Shown in pieces: positions 1 through 10,241 of a DNA stretch of 64,000 bases. A program made the translations under genes and the position numbers. Location of the stretch: NCBI GenBank assembly GCA_025526935.1, contig JAHLKD010000095.1, positions 124,001 to 188,000 on the forward strand. Reading direction: 5' to 3'. This DNA comes from Cladochytrium replicatum (lineage: Eukaryota > Chytridiomycota > Chytridiomycetes > Cladochytriales > Cladochytriaceae). Each line of letters begins with the position of its first letter. Positions within the stretch are counted from its first letter, which is position 1. The notes under the pieces are model-generated. The model was not told the origin of the DNA, did not search any database, and saw nothing but the letters and a program-made list of their open reading frames with translations.

Positions 1-1
1 G

Positions 2-451
2 CGAATCTTTCTGGTCGGCGATGCAGTACACGTGTTCAACCCGCTTGGATCACAGGGGTTGAACCTTGGATTACAAGAAGTTCAGAATCTTGCTTGGAAA
101 CTTGGGCTGGCGTGTCGGGGCGGGACACCGTCCCCCACTAGCTCTGTCCTATTGCTCGAGACATACGGTAGGGAACGCATGCGTGTAGCCGAAAACGCGT
201 TTTCATTGTCGAGTTCCGGCGGCAGTGGCGTGCCGAATCTGTTCTCGATCGATACGTATACGCCTGCCACACCGACGCTGACGACTTCCGTGAACGCGGT
301 CACCTCGATGGCGAACGCTCTGAGCTCGTCGGCCGTCACGAGAGCGTTTAGGGATGTGCTGGTCCCGGTGCTTCTCAAAGTCCCCGCTGCGACGAGCCTG
401 ATTCGACAATCGGTGCTCGGACTCGACCGCCAACGTCGTCACGCCGCCTAA
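2..451 (+). CDS. FAD-dependent monooxygenase, C-terminal fragment
   Basis: The window opens inside this gene. The reading frame from base 2 begins RIFLVGDAVH and continues through PLGSQGLNLGLQEVQNLAWKL. This is the GD(A/S)xH...P.GGQG.N...D..NL.WKL signature of the class A flavoprotein hydroxylases (PheA/TfdB/UbiH-type), where the GD pair contacts the FAD ribityl and pyrophosphate. Such enzymes hydroxylate aromatic or polyketide substrates with NAD(P)H and O2. Only about 150 residues are present and the N-terminal GxGxxG Rossmann motif lies outside the window. The tail after the motif is short, and no thioredoxin-like C-terminal domain is visible, unlike phenol 2-monooxygenase. The stop is TAA at 449-451. 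The substrate cannot be told. Confidence 0.85.
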   Translation, partial: RIFLVGDAVHVFNPLGSQGLNLGLQEVQNLAWKLGLACRGGTPSPTSSVLLLETYGRERMRVAENAFSLSSSGGSGVPNLFSIDTYTPATPTLTTSVNAVTSMANALSSSAVTRAFRDVLVPVLLKVPAATSLIRQSVLGLDRQRRHAA

Positions 452-1139
452 AAAGCAGCATCGCGCGCACCTCGTTCTGGACTCGCACCTCGTGCAACCA
501 ATCATTACCTCCATAGAGAAATTATTGACCACCATTACAATCAATTACGCTGCAGTTTGTACATGCGCAAGAACGATAATGCAGGTCCCCAGTATGTTTG
601 CGACCTAACACATTGCACATTTTTTGCTCTACGTCAACCACATTGGCTTCTGGGACACTGAAGTTTTGCAGTTTCCGAGGACTGGCATGAATATTTTGTT
701 CGGCATGATTTTCTTGGGGGTGTTTGTTGGTCTCCTTGTTGTTTTCCACAATATTTAGTGAAGCACAAGCAAGAAAGTCTGTCGTGGCTGCACATTAAGA
801 ATGTTTGTTGTTGTTGTCCCAACAATGTGGTGAGTACGTTTTCTTGCCCCAGTGATGGTCTGTCTGGTCTGCTGTAAATTTCTTTAGATACAATCTCAAA
901 ATGATGATGTTGCTGCATTACCAACTAATTTGTCCACCCCAGTTTCTTCCACTTCATCCGTTCTAGCCTACTACAAATTGGATGTGTTCTTCCTGCGATT
1001 GTTGGAGGTCATATATGAACTAATAGGGGTAACATAGAATTAATGATAATAGAGTTGGTTCCATCGATTGTCCATATACTGTCTATTCTGCTACAGTTGG
1101 GTTCGTTGTTTCAATCAGTTCTTCTGTTAGTGTTGTTTG
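452..1139. other. intergenic stretch, no supportable gene
   Basis: No open frame here has coding character on either strand. Short minus-strand frames around 522-924 are rich in C, H and Q with no recognisable motif. Base composition becomes AT-rich toward 1,000 and leads into the decayed minus-strand sequence that follows. Confidence 0.5.
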
Positions 1140-2811
1140 TCTTGCAAAATTACCTGATAAGTGGCTGTTATTTCTATAGATTGGCAGTTTTATTTCTGAA
1201 ATTATTACTCAGCGCAAAATTGATAGTTAAGAAGTGTGGGGTCAAAGTGAGATAAGTGTTGATAGTCTGTGTGTGCTGTTTGTGGTAGTCTGCAAAGATG
1301 TTGGGATTCTTGTAATTGACTTGTTGATCATCTGATACATTGTTGCTGAACGAGACATCATTTTTCCACTTCTCCACCCATCCATCAACGCCAACTTCAA
1401 ATATGCCATTGCTCCGTGTGAACCAGACCTTTTGCACTTGCCTTTGAACCAGGCTGCATATTCTTGAGTGAACTTTGCAATTTCAGCCTTTGTGCAGACA
1501 GGTGGAGGAATAAGCTGATGGACTCTAAGGGCTAGTATAATCCATGGCAGATCTGATAGAAATGATTTTTCAACTGTTGCTGCAACACATGAGTAGGAAG
1601 TTGGTTCACATCAGGAAAATCTGAATTTGCACAGAACTAGTATTGACTTTGCAATTGCATCCATCAGCTAAATACTTCTCAATTCTACAAGGGCTAAATC
1701 TCTCTATGGTGCCCAGGGTCTGCCACAAGTCAAATCGTTTATTTGATATGTCAAATTTTATTTGCACTAATTTGTGCGAGTCAAATCGAGGGGAGCTCCT
1801 TTTTTTGCTCAAATGTGATTTGAGCAAATAGGGGTGCCAATTTGTCAAATACAAATGGTACCTACCTATTTGGCAAATAGGCCGCAAGGCTTGGGCAAAT
1901 ATTTGTCAAATATTGTGTGTCGTAATATGTTTCCAGACTCCCCACCCAACATTAATACTCTTACACTCCTGATTCCCCCTTAAACAGTTTGTGCTGTAAC
2001 TTGGACTTTCATTGATTGTTCTTGTAATTTGAGGTAGACATCAAGCAAATGCCAAAAGAAAAAAGGAGGTAAGTAGGAATTTCAGGCTTGTAATGATACT
2101 TGACTTACCTAGGATACAGGTCAAAGAGATCGAAAAAACAACAAAATAAGGGCAACGTCTACAATGAAGAACCAGAGGATATTGATAAAAGTTCATCAAC
2201 ATTCACCCCTTGAAAAAGAGAGGGAAACCCAGAACAACACCCTCAATCGTAAACGACGCAAGTTGAATACTTCACGCAGATCATTGTCAAGCTCAGCACA
2301 AGCAGTTGAGGGTGAGGGGGAGGCTGATAACCAGGGCTATTTTACTGCAGCAGAACCAACTTCTGAACTCGGCATGGCCCAAGATGCTGCCAGAGTCGGG
2401 ACTGACACAAGATTTTCATCGCTGGGTCTCTGGTAAAACCTGATTTAAAGTTATATTCTTAGAACATATTTCTAAATATAATTATTATAATTATTTCAGC
2501 ATATTGATTCTTTCCGAATCTTCATAATATGTATTTATTTCCAACCAATACATATCACCTGCTGGTGCAAAATTAAAATACAAGTATTAAACTTTTGTTT
2601 CTTCCTTTTTTTAGTACATATCTTTTGATGATAAAATGCATAACAAAAAGTTTACTTTTTTTGAACAATGTTATTTATTTACTTTGCACACACAATGCAT
2701 AACAATAAAAAACACCTGAAGTGCCTTACAAGATGGTCATGGAGCAGCACATAGTGAAGCTCGCTCATCATAAGGAAAATCAAGAAAGCAAAACAGAGGA
2801 AGTAACAAATA

Positions 2812-2883
2812 GGTCTAGTAGTTCAGTTGGTTATAGCGACAGCCTTCACTCAAGAGATTGCAGGTTCGAAACCTGCGTGGAGC
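2812..2883 (+). ncRNA. tRNA-like sequence with A and B boxes
   Basis: A 72-nt segment carries an A-box-like TAGTTCAGTTGG and a perfect B box GGTTCGAAACC (2863-2873). The T arm is flawless, GCAGG/TTCGAAA/CCTGC. The acceptor stem pairs at only about 5 of 7 positions and no 5-bp anticodon stem can be drawn, so it is probably not a working tRNA. It lies inside the hAT-like element and may be a captured tRNA gene or the head of a tRNA-derived SINE. Confidence 0.5.
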
Positions 2884-2898
2884 ATTAAAGTTACAAAT

Positions 2899-3189
2899 GT
2901 ATCGGGTGCCAGCCGGGGGTGTGGGTTGGGTAGGAGATCAACTCACAACTTCAGGATGTACGGCCTCAAAAAGTCAGTCACGTGACCGCCATGGTTGGAT
3001 CAAGTACGCATCCGCACCAGCTCGTCAGACTCGATATTCCAATAGCGGTGTATGACTTCCATTAGCCTTGTATGGGGTGCCAGTCGCGCGTGGGTGTGGT
3101 TGAGCAGGAAACCAACTCATAAGTTTGCGAGGTACGGACCTCAAAAAGTCAGTCACGTGACTGCCACAGTAGGATGAAGTACGCATCCT
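2899..3189 (+). repeat. two diverged tandem copies of a ~117-bp unit
   Basis: Unit one (2899-3014) and unit two (3071-3189) share GGGTGCCAG at the start, CTCAAAAAGTCAGTCACGTG near the middle and AAGTACGCATCC at the end. They are separated by about 56 bp. The second unit is also present, inverted, at the right edge of the window (about 63930-64000), so it is part of the hAT-like element family. Confidence 0.7.
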
Positions 3190-5206
3190 TGGCAAATAGT
3201 TATCATTTGGCAAATATTTGACAAATCGAATAGGCAAATATCTATTTGTCAAATATATTTGGGCAAATCAAATATTTGTAAGGCATTTGACGAGTGGTCC
3301 AACAGAATGGTATATCAAATATTTGGCGAGTCAAATGGGGCGTCTGGCATTTGACTGGCGAGTCAAATCAAAGGAAGCCACAAATGGTCACGAGTCAAAT
3401 ATAGCAAAATATTTGACTCGATTTGACTTGTGGCAGACCCTGATGGTGCCAGCAAAGGTGTGAGTACTGCTGAGATTTGTAAAAATAGGTGGATGGGAAT
3501 TCCACTTTGAGCTTGTCAATAACCTGCTGGGACATAAAGTTTCCCAATTCAGTTGTCATATTTTTGAGAAGAACATTCCTTTGCAGATTCCAAAATAGTT
3601 GAATACCAGCAGAAATGAGTCACTAGAGTAATTTGGAGGTGCAACATGCTTTGATAGAGCAGGAAGGTGAAAAATGATAGCATTCTATAAAGTTGGTTCC
3701 TCTTATGCGTATATTGGGGAAGGGATGTATAACGGAATACCATAAACATCGCTCAAACAGCCCTCCTTAATATGGTTGCATGGGTTTTCGACTTAGGTTT
3801 TGGACTTCTCGAAGTGCTGCCTTTCGAAAAAGATGTTCTTCTGTTTTGGCATCAAGAAGATCTCCAAAGTAGTAATCAAAAACACGCTTGAAACGCTTCA
3901 GCAGAATTGAAGGTGCCGGTACAGCTCATCCACAATGGGCCAAGTAGCCTTGTGGAGAATGTCGTCTTCAGATTTTCCTTCTGCACAAAGCATTGTATCA
4001 ACTGCTTCAATGTCCTCTTTGCTAACGGCCCAGGGCCCAGAGTGCATCTCTCAATCTTGCCATAACAGGAAGAAAAGCTCTATCACACTTTTGTGATATT
4101 CACTGATACGGCGCATGGAAGTCATCAAGCCGAAATGGCTAAGTATGAATGACTTTGAATTCTAAGTTGCTGTATCTCACTCATCTAGGGGAAAATTGTC
4201 AGCAACTAAATCACAGCTAGACTTTAATCTTACCTTCAGTCTCGCCATCTTCATCATCACTATTTACGTCAAGGTTGTCACTATCGACTGCCCTGTTACT
4301 GATCTAGCATACTGGACTCTAAGTTGTTCAATAGGCTATAAAGTTCCTCTGAAAAATTCCTAATAGTCCAATTCATTTCTAAATTCCATAGAAGTAAAAC
4401 CACCTTCTGACTAATTCTCAGCAAGTGAGGGAGTTTTTCATCCAGAAAAAATGATCTCCCAGATCATCAGATGGTGATGTGTGAGTTTCAGGAAGTTGCA
4501 AGCTTGTAGCATCCAACATACTCTCTTCACCTTCTCCTTCAGAATGGATAAACTTCTCAGCATCTGTTTGAACTGTCTGCACGTATCTCTCATCCCACAG
4601 AATTGGTTAATTCCTATCTATATGAACTCCAAGCTCCAGTAGCAACGTTCCATTATTTAATCCTGGATATAATACAATTGCACCAGAAACATATACTTCG
4701 GTGAGTAAGATATACCGTCGGCCCCCCCCCCCCCCCCATCTGTCTCTATGCCATATCAACACCGTTTTTCTCCCTGGTGAGGAAAATTGTCCCTTTTGCA
4801 ACACATGTTTGATCGCTACGGGAGAAAGCCCAGGAAGCTCCAACATAATGTTAAATTCTGGACGACTTTTGTGAGTTCAATCAGTGATTTCTGGCAATGG
4901 TTTTATCTCCTGAGCGTGAGAGTTTGTTGTGCTGTTGCTGGGGTTATGCATTGGACAGTTTTTTGTACATGTTTCGTCAGGTTGTCATTGTTTTTGTCTG
5001 TAAGTGTGGGAAAGTGTGGGAAATTTAGTATTACGGAGTCAAACACTAACACCACAGGTATAAATAAATGAGACAGTGGAACCATCAAACAAAATGCTCA
5101 CATACTACATTCTTCCTGGTTGGAAAATTCTAGCCTTGACTTGTTATTAGCCCACAGACACTTTTACAATTTGAGGGCATTGACACCTTCATCATTAACT
5201 GGGCAA

Positions 5207-5880
5207 AGTGACTGAGCCTAGAGCTGTTGAGCGTGCTACAGAACAGCAGGAAATCACCTTACCACTGCTCAGAGAAACTCTTGGTTTTTAACATGTTGTG
5301 GCATATACACACCTGGGAGAACAGGTACTGGGCCAAGAGACGGAACCTGGAGCTGTTGTGCTAGCTACAGTACAGCTAAAAACGCCCTACCGCTGCCAGG
5401 AGAAGCCCTTGGTTTTTAACATTGATCCAGTCGATTTTCCAGACTTGGCAGATGGTGAAGCAATTAGGAACCCCAAGATTACTCTGTGCAGCTGTGTTTC
5501 CTTGCTCGGAAGACTTTTGTAACAATGCAGCCCCTGTCCTTTTTCAACTCCAGTTCCATTTTCGTAGCAAACACTGAGACTGGACTGCACATCTGCATTG
5601 TCCTCATCAGAGAGCAGCCCTTTTTGCACCAATGTGCTGCCTGATTAGTATTGTTCTACACCGGTGTCCAAGCTCGTAGCACACACCGCTGACTCTGTGT
5701 ACCAGAAGACTGCTGGATTCAAATCTTTCTCAACTCCATTTCCACTTTTGTAGCACTCTCGAAGATTTTTCTGTGAATTTGCATTCCCGTTATGCAGGTA
5801 CGAAGATGGGTAGCTGCACTGACTGTGTAGGGTGGCAACTGGTGTGGGGGCCAGTTCTGCAGACAATTTACTGTCATATG
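5207..5880 (-). pseudogene. Sel1-repeat gene remnant
   Basis: Minus-strand frames keep at least two Sel1-like repeat cores: NANSQKNLRECYKSGNGVEK (about 5.8 kb) and ADVQSSLSVCYENGTGVEKG (about 5.56 kb). These match the A..Q..LG.CY..G.GVEKD pattern of the intact Sel1 gene at 40459-42676. The repeats are separated by stops and frame changes, and no start or upstream TIR domain remains. A ~90-bp direct duplication at 5207-5291 and 5330-5420 sits at its 3' end. The GNGVEKD and YTESA wording makes a relationship to the TIR-Sel1 gene likely, but a different Sel1 protein could be the source. Confidence 0.65.
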
Positions 5881-6008
5881 CTGACAAACAAGTTGTTACC
5901 TTTTGCAGCTTTAACTGGGAACTGGAATATTTTATTGTTTTATGAACTGCAAGAGAAAAAACCACACCAGAAAAATGTCTAAATGCATGTAATAACTTCG
6001 TTGACTTC

Positions 6009-7112
6009 TCAAGTGGGGCTTGTCGAGTCAGTGTTGGGTGTAATAATCAATTTGTCCGGGACGAGCTGAAGCAAACACGAATTAGATCTCGAGAAACATC
6101 TACCCATCATGTTCCCACCTTAAAGGTTTTGTTGGCGAACATAATGAACCGCTCGTGCAAGTGCGTTTCATTCTAAATTGCAGTGTGAGGTGACGTTTCT
6201 AGAAAGCAAAACCTGCGCTAACCTCAAACATGTAGAATGCCTCTTTGTGGTGATACCAAGCATGAGCAAATATCCGGTATAGTCTCCTCGCAATGCTCTG
6301 AAAGTGTCGAATCGATGATTCTGGGATTGATATTCTAATTGCCCTACTATTAAGTTCAGCAGGCTCACTTTAAGTTGTGCTCGCACCTGCTCGGAAAGTA
6401 TCGCGTGCTGCACAGAAGTGCTGTTGCACCGTCCAATGTGTGTACAGTGTAATCAATCGCGCAGCACTGAGAAAAGAGAATATTGTAGTGTTTCCAAACC
6501 CACGAACCCAATCCGTGTGCGGAATACCGGCTGTGGTTGTGGATGTGTTGCGCAGAGGAACATCCATTCTTCCGCCTTCATTGAGGGACAAAGCTCTGGT
6601 GTGCATTCAGACTCCAGCAGCAACACCAGTCCATTCAATTCGATGCAGAATTGTCTGAGTTTTTTGAGAAGGAGGCGGATCAAGCGTTTCCATCACGGCG
6701 AGAATTTCAAAGATCCCACACCAGACATCATTAAATATCTGTTCCGTTAGTTTTATCGCTGCCATCATACCGTAGATGTTCGTACTGCCACACATCAGCA
6801 TCCTGGTTTTGTGGTAATTTGACGATATCCGACACGTTCGCAGGATCGGCGCGCACCAGTGACCCAATGTATTGCTGCACCGAGAAGGCCGAATCCATCT
6901 CCTCCAGCGGCGTTGTCGGCCATGGACTCCAATCCTTTACCCATTACGTTCAGAACAAGATCGAACGAACTCCAACAATACTGCAGCCACACCTCTGCCT
7001 TTGTCCCCGATCTATTTCTGTGCAGCGTGCGTGCGTTCGTCTGCACGCCCTCAGTCTTCTGCCTGTTGTCGTCGTCCTGGCCGGGCGACTCGTCGGCGGC
7101 GTCCAGCGACAT
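6009..7112 (-). CDS. MOB4: MOB-like protein phocein (MOB4 family)
   Basis: Seven exons fit in phase: complement(6009-6065, 6119-6172, 6223-6334, 6387-6466, 6528-6654, 6771-6934, 6993-7112), giving 237 residues against about 225 in animals. All introns are 50-116 bp with GT..AG ends. Phocein-specific landmarks appear in order: RNRSGTKAE, then [82 protein letters not shown] and [17 protein letters not shown]. The two Cys and two His zinc ligands of the MOB fold correspond to the CTPELC segment and the HAWYHH segment. MOB4 is a scaffold of STRIPAK phosphatase complexes and links PP2A-striatin with Hippo-type GCK kinases. The start codon lies 18 bp from that of the divergent SWIM gene. Confidence 0.93.
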
Positions 7113-7130
7113 GGGGAAAGTGGCGCGTTT
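7113..7130. promoter_or_regulatory. 18-bp gap between divergent start codons
   Basis: Only 18 bp separate the inferred ATG of MOB4 (minus, 7112) and of the SWIM gene (plus, 7131). If both starts are right, their 5' leaders and promoters must overlap each other's coding exons, because no room exists for a conventional bidirectional promoter. Confidence 0.45.
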
Positions 7131-7621
7131 ATGGAGATTGGGACGGAGGAGCTTGAGGGGTGCTTAAAAAATAAGAAACAGAGAGAAAATGGACTAATGG
7201 AAGTGTTGTAGGCTGCTCTTTGCGTATCCGAAGGATGTGGTGCTGAACGCTGCAAAGATCGTGGACTCTTGTACTGGTAACTCGTTACTCGATAATTTGG
7301 GCGGGGATTTTGAATGAGTGCTTTTTCGCAGTAAGAAAAATAGGACATTCTATCTACGAGGTAGGAGGACGAGATTCGAATCTTCTTAGAACTTATCCAT
7401 TGTCACAGATCCAGCCGCCCGGCCAAACTACGTCGGCGATCATCTGCTTTCCGCTAACCGGTTACTGCGGTTCGTGCGGGTATTCTGGTCTGGTTTCCAT
7501 GCAAGAGAAGGAATCACCGTGTGAACATATACTGGCGGTCATGCTCGCCATACGGATGGAGAGCGTTTCAACTCATCCTGAAGGAAATACTATCATGAAA
7601 CTTGTGCTTCTCTCCAGATGA
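7131..7621 (+). CDS. SWIM-type zinc finger protein, ZSWIM7/SWS1-like
   Basis: Three exons (7131-7159, 7212-7276, 7332-7621) join in phase to 127 residues. Intron 1 has a clear ACTAAT branch site before TAG, and intron 2 is 55 bp. The product runs MEIGTEELEGLLFAYPKD, then GHSIYEVGGRDSNLLRTYPL, then YCGSCGYSGLVSMQEKESP followed by CEHILAVMLA. This is the layout of ZSWIM7: a short helical N-terminus, a GRxxYxVxG strand, then the SWIM Cys-Cys...Cys-x-His with HxLAVxLA. ZSWIM7/SWS1 (Shu2 in fungi) forms the Shu complex with Rad51 paralogues and promotes homologous recombination. The first pair is C-x2-C rather than the canonical C-x-C. A missed intron between 7395 and 7450 would explain the extra, poorly conserved segment there. 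Length (human 140) agrees with the family. Confidence 0.75.
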
Positions 7622-7788
7622 AGCATCGCGAGGACATCATCGTGGACATTGTACATTGCCGTCTTGCTGAATACATTCTGGTGATGCTTGGTAATTCTTT
7701 TGGATACAAACATCAAAGTGAACGAAACACCAAGTCGCAGGAACTTCTGAGAGTTAAACATCTCAATTCTCTTTAACTTAACAACCTT

Positions 7789-8158
7789 TCACAGACCTGC
7801 ATCGACCTGCTTGTAGACAGAATGGATTTCCTTCATCAGCTCAGCTACGTCATGCAAACGCGGCCACTCGCGATCCCTCTTCACAACGCGGGCCTCGGTG
7901 GGGACGTTAAGGGAGAATTTTTATTCTTAATGGGTATAAACGATGTTCTTTTGGTCATCGGTCTTGGTCTGTGAAGGCTTCGTCTGAGATCCTGAACCAT
8001 TCTGCTTCTTCTCCTTGCTTCCTATTATCTTGCCCTGAATACGATAGGTACAAACCAGACATCCCTAAATAAGAGAATGCAAGGGCCTTATACAAAATTC
8101 ATTTATGGGATCAGCTATTGACGTTGATTTGAGCTGAAACTCCAGTGCTTCGTGCCAT
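7789..8158 (-). CDS. small unassigned protein, three exons
   Basis: Three exons, complement(7789-7893, 7942-8064, 8123-8158), keep one frame and give 87 residues. The sequence runs MARSTGVSAQINGCLVCTYR..., a KSKEKK-like basic/Gln/Thr-rich middle, then ARVVKRDREWPRLHDVAELM and a TGA stop. The two introns are 48 and 58 bp with GT..AG borders and a CTTAAC-type branch in the second. The last 35 residues look like an amphipathic helix. I do not recognise the family. It converges on the SWIM gene and lies just downstream of the receptor remnant, but reads as a separate unit. Confidence 0.5.
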
Positions 8159-8169
8159 AATTAAACCCC

Positions 8170-8660
8170 CACCAAAAGACGAATAAAAATACACGAGCGA
8201 AGGTGTCAAACATGCAACATATTCAATCACTCGGAAACCAGGAAAGACATCCAAATCGTCGCTTCCAGGAAAGAAGTTGAAAAATGAGTGCGAAAGGGCA
8301 GATAAACATCAAGAAAAATCATCAAGAATTTGAAGCTAGATGGAAGCTCCGATTTCAATGGCGCCCAATAGTTTTAACTCACAAGAAGGTGGTGGAATAA
8401 GTTAAGTTAATTTATAATGTAAAATGGTGTATTTGACTTGACTGAAGACGCAGGGAAAGAGTCTTCCAGAACTAAAACACTTTTGCGTATTCTCATTCAA
8501 TTGAGGTCCATAATATTCCTCCAATTCTATCAAAGAATCAAGTATGTGAAAGCAAAAAATCTAAAAACACCAATTAGATTCCTTGTGCCCGTTTCTTGTT
8601 AAAGTCCTAGGTAGGCTGGGGCGAACGCTCATCGCTCTATTTCGCCTTATCCCTCCCGCA
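8170..8660. other. AT-rich intergenic stretch
   Basis: No frame longer than about 60 codons has coding character. Many A/T runs are present. It may hold the 3' end of the interrupted receptor gene in unrecognisable form. Confidence 0.4.
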
Positions 8661-8667
8661 CTACGTA

Positions 8668-9475
8668 TCAAGATGATAAGCATCTTACAAAATCTCTAGC
8701 AAATCCACAGCGAACAATGCCCTTCAACATCAAGTTGAACACTTTCTGCATCTTTCGGACTTCTAGAAACATCGAATTCTCGACAAAGAATCCTCGATCC
8801 AGCATGGAGAAATCGAAATTTGCTACCTTTTCCATCTCGACGGTCAGTCGCCGAAGCGGAGTTGTTACGCCAATAATCCCGATTATGATCAGCATGATAC
8901 TCGTGATACCAAAGAACACCCCAAGCGCAATCTACGTGCGTTGTGTGGCATCAATCTTCTCGGAGAAATCTTTGCGAGCGACAGCAGCGACAAAATATAA
9001 TTTGGAGTTCTCAGTTGGGACTTTCAGCGTAGTGGAGGAGAAGAGCCAAAGTTCTCCGGATATTGCGATATTGAATTCCAAAGTTGATTTGAAGTTGCTG
9101 AGGTCGAGAACTGTACCATTACTCATTTTCATCAGTTGGGATGCAAAAGTCGGAATTACGGTGTCGTTTGCATCAGTCCCGCTGACTGAGATCAATATTT
9201 GAATCGGTCAATGACTTTTCTCGGTTTATTGACTCACCAAAATCGGACATGTCAGAGTTGGATATGTTAACAGAGTTGCTAGAGAAAAGACGACCCTGAT
9301 CGTTGTGAAGAAAAATGCGCGAGTTCGTAGTCGGAAGGGGGAATCACAGAGATCCGCGCTTAAGAATAATATTTTTATAAAAAGAAAAGCATCTAAATCT
9401 CATTACGTACCGCCGAGCGACCAAAAATAGCATAGCTGGCACTGAAAGGAGGAGTTCCATTGAATCGCGGTGTGG
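8668..9475 (-). pseudogene. dCache/HAMP receptor gene, 3' half (interrupted)
   Basis: Minus-strand exons encode an extracellular sensor region (PTTNSRIFLHNDQGRLFSSN, then GELWLFSSTTLKVPTENSKL and YFVAAVARKDFSEKIDAT). These are followed by one hydrophobic segment (GITSIMLIIIGIIGV) and a HAMP-like linker (TTPLRRLTVEMEKVANFDFS ... MQKVFNLML). This is the dCache_1-TM-HAMP layout of fungal receptor cyclases and hybrid kinases. One intron is visible (GTGAGTC..CTCAG, about 9185-9240). The frame runs into stops after about 8690 and no catalytic domain follows. At 9471-9475 the exon is cut by a copia retrotransposon; the missing upstream exons resume at 16157. Removing the element joins AICAQP to TPRFNGTPPFSASYAIFG. 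Confidence 0.65.
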
Positions 9476-10156
9476 TGTCGAAGTTTGGTTTGAGGGCGAT
9501 GTGATTTGATCAGTTTTAGTGCTGCTGATCTGGGACTTGCGCTAGAGATAGTCCTCAGGTTGATCTGTGTAGGTGCAGAGTTTCGTGTTTCTCCAATCAC
9601 GCTCTTGCGCCACAGCCACCCGAAATCTCATGTCGCCACAGGCTCTTTGAATTGTGCAAACAATTCAAATATACTGTCGTTTCGGCTTTTATAATTAACC
9701 TGTGGCTATAGATATATGGAAATATCTAATATAAACATTATTCTCTCGAATAGAGAGATATAGATCCCAGTGATCGTTCACAATAACCATTGTGAGCAGA
9801 ACATGAAGATTAGCTATAATCTTGTCTACAATGACATGTTCTCTATGAGAAATAAGTATGTAGTACCTTGCATTAATATCATATGAGATGTACTCGAGTA
9901 TGATATAACTGTCAGCAGCAAACTGATTAGCATCACATTCTTTCTCAAACGCGTGATCACTCTCAGAACTCTACTAGATTCCAATGAGTAAAGGAGGATG
10001 TCTTCATGACCAATAGTTAGAAATGCCAGTTCTTTCATGTAATGTATGATTACGCATGAACTTGTCCCAGACGTCTCTGGTAAGGCTATTTCCCCTCAGT
10101 GTCGGTAGTGGATGAAGACTGGAGTAGCTAGTTCCATATATGTGCATGCATCAACA
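9476..10156 (-). repeat. 3' LTR of copia element
   Basis: This is the 681-bp copy, from TGTCGAAGTTTGG to GCATCAACA in plus orientation. It matches 15475-16151 except for isolated substitutions (for example CATGTCGCC versus CATATCGCC) and a 4-bp insertion in AAATAAGTATGTAG. Confidence 0.95.
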
Positions 10157-10241
10157 CACCCCCGCAGTCAAAGCTGCGGTAGACAATGAGGATATTGGTA
10201 TGAGCGTTGAGTTGCACGTCTGTTTGTTGGTAATGTATGTA

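Larger units (their letters stand above)
1714..3442. mobile_element. non-autonomous hAT-like DNA transposon, complete copy
   Basis: The element begins CAGGGTCTGCCACAAGTC at 1714 and ends with the reverse complement of the same sequence at 3442. The terminal inverted repeats are identical over 24 bp. It is flanked on both sides by the 8-bp direct repeat ATGGTGCC (1706-1713 and 3443-3450). An 8-bp duplication and a CAGGG terminus are hallmarks of the hAT superfamily. The outer 200-300 bp on both sides are packed with copies of TCAAAT/ATTTGA and TTGGCAAAT-like words, resembling subterminal transposase-binding arrays. No transposase frame is present; the longest internal frame (2164-2436) encodes a charged peptide without a DDE or hATC domain. 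It inserted into the decayed minus-strand gene around it. A second, inverted copy enters the window at 63687. Confidence 0.85.
1140..4850 (-). pseudogene. large decayed coding sequence, transposase-like, unassigned
   Basis: Scattered protein-like segments read on the minus strand but are broken by frameshifts and stops. From 5' to 3' they include ERYVQTVQTDAEKFIHSEGE (about 4.5 kb), KSEDDILHKATWPIVDELYR (about 3.9 kb), FDYYFGDLLDAKTEEHLFRK (about 3.8 kb), VIDKLKVEFPSTYFYKSQQ (about 3.5 kb) and, beyond the inserted element, GTIERFSPCRIEKYL and AEIAKFTQEYAAWFKGK (1.45-1.7 kb). Removing the 1714-3442 element plus one copy of its 8-bp duplication rejoins the segment SHTFAGTIERFSPC. The length and isolation suggest an old transposon or lineage-specific gene. 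I do not recognise the family, and a KDZ- or DUF6589-type transposase would be a guess. Confidence 0.4.

Noticed and set aside
82-378. Antisense frame over the FAD monooxygenase
   Set aside because: It is the shadow of a clear flavoprotein motif on the plus strand.
2812-2883. Functional tRNA gene
   Set aside because: T arm and B box are perfect, but no anticodon stem forms and the acceptor stem is imperfect; kept only as tRNA-like.
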